Origin: JAOPZW01 sp963807305
GTDB lineage: Bacteria > Actinomycetota > Thermoleophilia > Solirubrobacterales > Solirubrobacteraceae
Direction of reading: 5' to 3'
Length of the DNA stretch: 64,000 bases
Assembly (NCBI GenBank): GCA_963807305.1
Contig: CAWEBN010000010.1
Location: 186,001 to 250,000 of the forward strand
The stretch's first letter is position 1, and each line of letters opens with the position of its first letter. The notes under the pieces were generated by a model. That model had not been told where the DNA came from. It did no database searches and worked only from the letters and a program-made list of their open reading frames with translations. The translations under genes and the position numbers were made by a program. Below are positions 58,558 through 64,000 of this stretch, one piece after another.

Positions 58558-59720
58558 GCGCCACGCATTCCCTGTCCGCGACCGCGGAGATGGCGGTGCC
58601 GTTCGTCCGCCTCGACCGCGACGACCCTGAGCTGCTCGAGGAGCTGCTCGCCGAGGTTCGCACCGTCGCCCAGAACGCCGCGTTCACCCTCGGCTCGTAC
58701 GTCGAGGACTTCGAGGCCGACTTCGCGACCTACTGCGACGCCGACGAGGCCGTCGGGGTCGCCTCCGGCACCGACGCGCTGGCGATGTCCCTGCGCGCGC
58801 TGGGCATCGGGCACGGCCACGAGGTGATCGTCCCTGGCAACACGTTCATCGCCACGGCCGAGGCCGTCAGCATCGCCGGCGCCACGCCGCGCTTCGTCGA
58901 CGTCGACCCGGTCACCGGGCTGATCACGGCGGAGATCGTCGAGCGCGCCATCACCCCCAAGGTGAAGGCCGTCATGCCGGTCCACCTCTACGGCGCGACC
59001 GTGGACATGGACCCGCTGCTGGAGGTCGCCCGCGCGGCGAGGATCGCCGTCGTCGAGGACGCCTGCCAGGCTCACGGCGCCCGCTACCGCGGCCGCCGCG
59101 TCGGGGCGCTGGGCGACATCGGCTGCTTCAGCTTCTACCCGGCCAAGAACCTGGGCGCGTGGGGCGACGGCGGCGGCGTGGTCACCAACCGGCCCGAGCT
59201 GGCCGACCGCGTGCGCCTGCTGCGCTCGCACGGCGAGCGCCCGCGCTACCGGCACCGGATGGTGGGCACGACCGCCCGCCTGGACGCGGTCCAGGCCGCG
59301 ATCCTGCGCGTGAAGCTGCGCCACCTCGACAGTTGGAACGCCCATCGCCGGCGCGCGGCGGCTGAGCTGCGCCGCGCGCTGCAGGGCACGTGCGTCAAGA
59401 CGCCCGCCGGTCCGGTGGACGGCGGCGACCACGTCTACCACCTGTTCGTGGTGCGGACCGACGACCGCGACCTGCTGCGGGCGCACCTGACCAACAGCGG
59501 CATCGCGTCGGCCGTGCACTACCCCGTGCCCGTGCACCGCACGGAGGCCTACGCGCAGCTCGGCTACGAGCCGGGCTCGCTGCCGGTCGCCGAGGAGATG
59601 GCCGAGCAGGTCTGCTCGCTGCCGATCTTCCCCGGCATCGACGACGACCAGATCAGCGCCATCGCCACAGCGGTGGCGGACCTGACCAACAGGATGAACG
59701 GCTCAGAGGAGATCTCGTAG
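58554..59720 (+). CDS. DegT/DnrJ/EryC1/StrS family sugar aminotransferase
   Basis: A 388-residue PLP enzyme that aminates keto sugars of nucleotide-sugar pathways. It has A-S-G-T-D-A-L-A-M-S-L-R-A, P-G-N-T-F-I-A-T-A-E-A and V-V-E-D-A-C-Q-A-H-G-A. The cofactor Lys is in F-Y-P-A-K-N-L-G-A-W-G-D-G-G. It overlaps the sigma gene by four bases and is followed after two bases by the oxidoreductase, the usual pair for making amino-sugar derivatives for surface glycans. Confidence 0.93.
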   Translation: MSATHSLSATAEMAVPFVRLDRDDPELLEELLAEVRTVAQNAAFTLGSYVEDFEADFATYCDADEAVGVASGTDALAMSLRALGIGHGHEVIVPGNTFIATAEAVSIAGATPRFVDVDPVTGLITAEIVERAITPKVKAVMPVHLYGATVDMDPLLEVARAARIAVVEDACQAHGARYRGRRVGALGDIGCFSFYPAKNLGAWGDGGGVVTNRPELADRVRLLRSHGERPRYRHRMVGTTARLDAVQAAILRVKLRHLDSWNAHRRRAAAELRRALQGTCVKTPAGPVDGGDHVYHLFVVRTDDRDLLRAHLTNSGIASAVHYPVPVHRTEAYAQLGYEPGSLPVAEEMAEQVCSLPIFPGIDDDQISAIATAVADLTNRMNGSEEIS

Positions 59721-59722
59721 CC

Positions 59723-60826
59723 ATGCGATCGGACATCGTGGACTTCGCCGCCCTCGCCAAGGGCCCGCAGATCATCGGCAAGCGCCGGCATGACGCCGAG
59801 CCGCTTGGCGTGGCTGTGGTGGGCTACGGCTACTGGGGCCCGAACCTGGTCCGCAACGTGATCGAGCGCCCCGAGTTCGAGATGCGCACCCTGTGCGAGA
59901 TGAGCTCGGCGCGCGCGGCCGCGTTCACGCAGAAGTACCCCGGGATCGACGTGCAGGCCAACCTCGAGGACGTCCTGCGCGACCCGCAGGTCGACGCGGT
60001 CATCGTGGCCACGCCGCCGCGGACGCATCATGCGATCGTCAAGGCGGCGCTCGAGGCCGGCAAGCACGTGCTCGTCGAGAAGCCGCTGGCGACGACGAGC
60101 GCCGACGCAGTCGACCTGGTGGACCGGGCGACGGACGGCGGCCTGGTCCTCATGCCGGGTCACACGTTCTGTTACAGCCCGTCGGTCAACAAGGTCCGTG
60201 ACCTGATCCGCGAGGACGTCCTCGGTGAGGTCTACTTCGTGACCTCGTCACGGATGAACCTGGGCAAGTACCAGCCCGACGGCGTGATCATGGACCTCGC
60301 ACCGCACGACCTCTCGATCCTGCTCTACTGGCTGGAGCAGCCGATCGTCGAGGTGGCGGCGACGGCCCGCAGCATCTTCCAGGCCGAGATCCCGGAGACC
60401 GCGTTCATCACCCTGACGTTCGCGGGCGGTGCGCAGGCCAACGTCCAGATCTCGTGGCTGGCCCCGCGCAAGGTGCGCGAGATGACCATCGTCGGCAGCC
60501 GCCGGATGGTCCAGTACGACGACACGCTCACCGATGAGCCGGTCCGCGTCTACGACCGCGGCATGGAGTTCAGCACCCCGGCGAACTTCGGCGAGTATCA
60601 GCTGACCTACCGGACGGGCGACATGGTCGTCCCGCGGGTCGAGGCCGCCGAGCCCCTCAGCCTCGAGCTGCAGGACTTCGCCAGCGCGATCCTCACCGGA
60701 AGCGAGCCCCGCTCCAACGCGCAGTTGGGCCTCCAGATCGTGGCCGCCATGGAAGCGGCCGAGATCTCCCTGCGCCGCCGCGGCGAGCCGATCGAGATCG
60801 GCGAGCACACGCGAGCGGCTGCCTAG
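59723..60826 (+). CDS. Gfo/Idh/MocA family sugar oxidoreductase
   Basis: A 367-residue NAD(P)-dependent enzyme with a Rossmann start G-V-A-V-V-G-Y-G-Y-W-G-P-N-L-V-R, the family motif V-E-K-P-L-A-T-T, and D-L-A-P-H-D-L-S-I-L-L-Y-W near residue 190. GAGGAG is the upstream ribosome site. It likely oxidises or reduces a nucleotide-sugar, such as UDP-GlcNAc 3-oxidation, before the adjacent aminotransferase acts. The operon ends in the strong hairpin at 60844. Confidence 0.93.
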   Translation: MRSDIVDFAALAKGPQIIGKRRHDAEPLGVAVVGYGYWGPNLVRNVIERPEFEMRTLCEMSSARAAAFTQKYPGIDVQANLEDVLRDPQVDAVIVATPPRTHHAIVKAALEAGKHVLVEKPLATTSADAVDLVDRATDGGLVLMPGHTFCYSPSVNKVRDLIREDVLGEVYFVTSSRMNLGKYQPDGVIMDLAPHDLSILLYWLEQPIVEVAATARSIFQAEIPETAFITLTFAGGAQANVQISWLAPRKVREMTIVGSRRMVQYDDTLTDEPVRVYDRGMEFSTPANFGEYQLTYRTGDMVVPRVEAAEPLSLELQDFASAILTGSEPRSNAQLGLQIVAAMEAAEISLRRRGEPIEIGEHTRAAA

Positions 60827-60843
60827 CAGCGCAAAGGAACGCC

Positions 60844-60888
60844 AAGGCGGCCCCGTCGCGAAGCTCAGCTTCGCCCCGGGGCCGCCTT
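60844..60888. terminator. bidirectional compound hairpin terminator
   Basis: AAGGCGGCCCCG (60844-60855) pairs perfectly with CGGGGCCGCCTT (60877-60888). Inside, GCGAAGC-TCA-GCTTCGC forms a second stem. It stands between the converging oxidoreductase and Ig-repeat genes and has A-rich and T-containing flanks on both sides, so it can end both transcripts. Confidence 0.88.
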
Positions 60889-60900
60889 ATGCGTTCTCGG

Positions 60901-63900
60901 TCACGAGTCGCCAAATGGCTTGATGCGCAGGACGCAAAGCCCGTCGGCGGGCTGAAGCGCGTAGAGCGTTCCGTCGGCGCCGGCGTTCAGCTGCATGACG
61001 GCGGCGATCGCGCCCGCGGTGTCGCCGCAGCGCGCCAGCGACACCGTCGCCGACCGCCCGGACGTGCCACGGCCGCGCAGCAGCGTGCCGTCGCCGTCGG
61101 CCGGGGCGCTGGCGATGCGCCACATGCTCACGGCAACGAGGCTCTGACCAGTGTCAGAGGAGGCCGCGGAACGCGCTCGGGCTCGCGTGGAGGCGGACGC
61201 GGCGCGGGCCCGGGCGGAGGCGGAGCTCGCTCGGGGATGCGGCGCGCCGTATCGCAGGCGGGTCACCGTGACCGCGGCCGAGCGCGCGTTGCCCGCCGCG
61301 TCGAAGGCCCGAACCGAGACGGTGTGCACGCCGAAGGACGTCCACCGGCCGGCAGTGAAGGTGGCCGCGTACGGAGCGCTCGTGTCCCGTGACACGCGTG
61401 CTCCGTCGAACCAGAACTCGACCTTGCTCACGCCGCGGTTGTCGCTGGCGGTGGCGGCCATGTTCAGGCTCGAGGTGAATGTCGCTCCGGCCGACGGAGC
61501 GGAGAGCGTCACCGTCGGCGCCTCTCCGTCCGAACCGGAACCCGATCCTCCGGAACCGGATCCGCCGCCCGAGCCACCGCCCGAACCGCCGCCCGTGACG
61601 GCGATCGACGTCCAGCCGGCGCTCGCCGGCGACGCATCGACGTTGCCCGCTGCGTCGGTCGCGCGCACGTCGACCGTGTGCTGGGCCAGGCTGAGCCCCG
61701 TGTAGGTCTTCGGCGACGTACACGCGGCCCACGCCCCTCCGTCGAGCCGGCACTCGAACGTGGCGCCGGACTCGCTCGCGCTGAAGGACACCGTTGCGCT
61801 CGAGCCGGGTGACTGGGCGGGGGGCGCCGAGGTCATCGTGGTGTTCGGGGCCGACGTGTCGACCGTGAACGAGCGCGTCGCCGGTGAGGCGTCGGTGTTC
61901 CCGGCCGCGTCGGTCGCCCGGACCGAGACGCTATGGGCGCCATTGCCCAGCGCGGTCGTCGTCCACGGGCTGGTGCAGGTCGCCCACGAGCCGGTGTCGA
62001 CGTGGCACTCGAACGTCGAGCCGCTCTCGCTCGCCGTGAAGGCGAACGTCGGGGTGGTGTCGTTGGTGGGACCGGTCGGGCCCGAACCAATCGTGGTGTT
62101 GGGCGCGGTGCCGTCGGACGCAGGCGTCGTGTCGACGGTGAACGCCCGGGTGGCCGGCGTCGCGTCGACGTTGGCCGCGGCGTCGGTGGCGCGGATGGAG
62201 ACGCTGTGCTGGCCGTCGGCGAGCGCCGCTGTCGTCCAGGGGTTGGTGCAGCTCGCCCACGCCGCCGAGTCGAGCTGGCACTGGAACGTCGATCCGCTCT
62301 CACTCGACGTGAACGCGAAGGTCGGCGTGTTGTCGGCGGAGGTGCCGGACGGGCCTGAGCTGATCGTCGTGTCGGGCGCCGTCGTGTCGGCGGGCGGGGC
62401 GGCCGCGCCGACCGTGATGGCCTTCATCGTGGTGGCGGTGTCGCCGTCGGCATCCGTGACGGTGACGCGGACGTTCTTGACGCCGGCCTCCTGGAAGGTG
62501 AACGACATCGTCTTGCCGCTGCCCAGCGGCCACTGGTCGCCCGCGGGACCGTCACCGCCGTCGTCCTCCCAGGTGTAGGTGCACGGCGCGTCGTCGCACG
62601 TCGCGCCGGCCGCGTCGAACGAGACGGGCTGGCCGATCGCCGGCGACGCCGGGGTGTCGGTGTAGGCGGCGACCGGCTGGTGGTCGGCCGGCGCGCTCTG
62701 GATCGTCCAGGTCTGCGTCGCCGGCGTGCTGTCCGTGTTGCCTGCGGCGTCCTTGGCGCGCACGCTGAAGGTGTGCGCGCCGGTCGTCAGACCGTTGTAG
62801 GGCTTCGGGCTCGTGCAGGTGGCCCAAGAGCCGGTATCGAGCTTGCACTCGAAGGTCGAGCCCGACTCGCTCGAGGTGAACGAGAACGAGGCGGTCGTGG
62901 CGGACGTGGTGCCGGTCTGGCCCGAGCTGATGGTCGTGTCGGGGGCCGTCGTGTCGGTCGGCGGCGGCGTGGCCGTGTCGACGGTGAACGCGCGGTTCGC
63001 GGGGGTGGCGTCGGTGTTGCCCGCCACGTCGGTGGCGCGGACGGACACCGAGTGGTTGCCCGCGCCGAGGGCCGCGGTCGTCCACGGGCTGGTGCAATCG
63101 GCCCAGGCGGCCGTATCGACGCGGCACTCGAAGACCGAGTTCGCCTCGGTCGCGGTGAAGGCGAACGTCGGCGTGTTGTCCGTCGTCGTGCCCGTCGGGC
63201 CCGACGTGACGCTGGTGTCGGGCGCCGTCGTGTCGGCCGGCGGTGCGGTACCGACCGTGAACGAGCGGGTCGCGGGCGAGGCGTCGGTGTTGCCCGCTAC
63301 GTCGGTGGCACGGACCGCGACGCTGTGGGTGCCGTCGCTCAGGGCGCTCGTCGTCCAGGGGGTGGTGCAGTCGACCCAGGAGCCGGAGTCCACGCGGCAC
63401 TCGAACACCGAGTTCGGCTCGCTCGCCGTGAAGGCGAAAGTGGGCGTGTTGTCGTTCGTCGTGCCGGTCGGCCCAGACGTGATGTTCGTGTCGGGCGGCG
63501 TGTTGTCGCTCGGGGGCGGTGGCGGAGTCGCGCTGCCGCTCGACCCTGTGATGATCCCGATGTCCTGACCGTCGGTCGCCGCGCCCTTGCCGTTGCTGCC
63601 GCTGGCGAGCATGTAGCCGTCCCGGCCGCCACCGCCCTTGAACGTCACCTGGCTTGGCGTGAGGTCGTGATCGATGACCAGGCCTGAGCCGGCCTGGGTG
63701 ACGGACGAGACGTTGTCCTGCACCACGGTGTTGCGGCTCGCCTGCCCGGAGTTGCCCGCGTAGACGCGGATGTTCCCGCTGATGACCGTGTTGTGACGAA
63801 CGACAGAGCCCTGGTCGGAGCCGAGCACCATGGCGTCCGGGTACTCGTCCATGATGAAGAGGTTGTCGCGGATGTCGTTGCCGCCGCCCCCATCGGGAAA

Positions 63901-64000
63901 CATCAGAGCCGTCGAGTTGTCGTGGAAGTAGTTGCCGTGGATGCTGATGTCGTCGGCGCCATAGATCTGGATCGGATCAGCGTGGACGGGGGAGCAGTTC
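60901..64000 (-). CDS. large secreted beta-helix / Ig-like repeat protein (5' part outside window)
   Basis: The last 1032 codons or so of an exported protein; the N-terminus with signal peptide is beyond the window. From the right edge: right-handed beta-helix rungs (I-Q-I-Y-G-A-D-D-I-S-I-H-G-N-Y-F, then N-T-V-I-S-G-N-I-R-V-Y). Three Ig-like repeats of about 90 residues (F-E-C-R-V-D ... R-A-T-D-V-A-G-N-T-D) follow, then a PKD domain (V-A-A-Y-T-D-T-P-A-S-P), then three more repeats. Next are a Gly/Ser linker and a final Ig-like unit (A-P-T-V-T-L-S-A-P-S-A-G-A-T-F), and a Ser/Arg-rich end. Typical for Solirubrobacterales cell-surface or polysaccharide-binding proteins. It converges with the sugar operon. 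Confidence 0.9.
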   Translation of the reverse strand, partial: NCSPVHADPIQIYGADDISIHGNYFHDNSTALMFPDGGGGNDIRDNLFIMDEYPDAMVLGSDQGSVVRHNTVISGNIRVYAGNSGQASRNTVVQDNVSSVTQAGSGLVIDHDLTPSQVTFKGGGGRDGYMLASGSNGKGAATDGQDIGIITGSSGSATPPPPPSDNTPPDTNITSGPTGTTNDNTPTFAFTASEPNSVFECRVDSGSWVDCTTPWTTSALSDGTHSVAVRATDVAGNTDASPATRSFTVGTAPPADTTAPDTSVTSGPTGTTTDNTPTFAFTATEANSVFECRVDTAAWADCTSPWTTAALGAGNHSVSVRATDVAGNTDATPANRAFTVDTATPPPTDTTAPDTTISSGQTGTTSATTASFSFTSSESGSTFECKLDTGSWATCTSPKPYNGLTTGAHTFSVRAKDAAGNTDSTPATQTWTIQSAPADHQPVAAYTDTPASPAIGQPVSFDAAGATCDDAPCTYTWEDDGGDGPAGDQWPLGSGKTMSFTFQEAGVKNVRVTVTDADGDTATTMKAITVGAAAPPADTTAPDTTISSGPSGTSADNTPTFAFTSSESGSTFQCQLDSAAWASCTNPWTTAALADGQHSVSIRATDAAANVDATPATRAFTVDTTPASDGTAPNTTIGSGPTGPTNDTTPTFAFTASESGSTFECHVDTGSWATCTSPWTTTALGNGAHSVSVRATDAAGNTDASPATRSFTVDTSAPNTTMTSAPPAQSPGSSATVSFSASESGATFECRLDGGAWAACTSPKTYTGLSLAQHTVDVRATDAAGNVDASPASAGWTSIAVTGGGSGGGSGGGSGSGGSGSGSDGEAPTVTLSAPSAGATFTSSLNMAATASDNRGVSKVEFWFDGARVSRDTSAPYAATFTAGRWTSFGVHTVSVRAFDAAGNARSAAVTVTRLRYGAPHPRASSASARARAASASTRARARSAASSDTGQSLVAVSMWRIASAPADGDGTLLRGRGTSGRSATVSLARCGDTAGAIAAVMQLNAGADGTLYALQPADGLCVLRIKPFGDS

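Overview
The window is high-GC actinobacterial DNA with many GTG starts, GGAGG-type ribosome sites, several ECF-type sigma factors and LuxR/TetR/ROK regulators. The secreted protein at the right end carries Ig-like repeats (F-E-C-R-V-D / A-G-N-T-D type), and the conserved protein at 9999-10586 starts M-G-L-L-D-D-A-I. Both are features I associate with Thermoleophilia/Solirubrobacterales. That assignment is inference; no rRNA is present to confirm it.

Layout. 1-4.4 kb: an ECF sigma factor (cut by the window edge) with its YCII partner, a divergent winged-helix/STAS pair, and small membrane proteins. 4.7-8.3 kb: an unusual signal peptide - peptidoglycan-binding - transmembrane - serine-recombinase-like fusion with a structured 3' end, then a proline-rich surface protein whose 48-nt repeats carry two single-base deletions. 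8.8-12.7 kb: tRNA-Ala(TGC), PhzF isomerase, a conserved acidic protein, a membrane diguanylate cyclase and tRNA-Ala(CGC). 12.7-26.2 kb: a putative genomic island at the 3' end of tRNA-Ala(CGC). Partial copies of the tRNA 3' end recur at 16641-16680 and 26136-26158. The left part holds decayed genes (SDR, MmyB-type regulator, aldo/keto reductase) and small hypothetical proteins. The right part holds a trypsin-like protease, an MFS exporter, an FAD oxidoreductase, and a LuxR-ATPase cluster with DUF1059, DUF4395 and class-V aminotransferase proteins. No integrase is visible.

26-36 kb: DUF2252 protein, SulP anion transporter overlapping tail-to-tail with a sulfatase, a flavin monooxygenase, a UPF0104/LPG-synthase-like membrane protein and an orphan histidine kinase. 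36-43 kb: a tightly overlapping MFS - ABM monooxygenase - VOC - sigma factor operon downstream of a TetR gene; the TetR faces a tautomerase and an alpha/beta-hydrolase-glycosyltransferase fusion across a near-perfect palindrome. 42.7-56.9 kb: NDH-2, ROK regulator, LigB-type DNA ligase, a 332-bp nested inverted-repeat element, a winged-helix (YcaQ-like) protein, gamma-glutamyltransferase, a spike-like small protein, an orphan DNA methyltransferase, a transglycosylase/DUF5715 protein, transketolase and a modular secreted protein. 57-64 kb: an atypical LuxR response regulator, a sigma factor, a sugar aminotransferase and a Gfo/Idh oxidoreductase (probable surface-glycan module), a strong bidirectional terminator, and the C-terminal part of a large beta-helix/Ig-repeat secreted protein.

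The most unusual items are the membrane-spanning recombinase-like fusion, the tRNA-bounded island, the nested palindrome at 48163-48494, and the hydrolase-glycosyltransferase fusion with Cys in place of the nucleophilic Ser.
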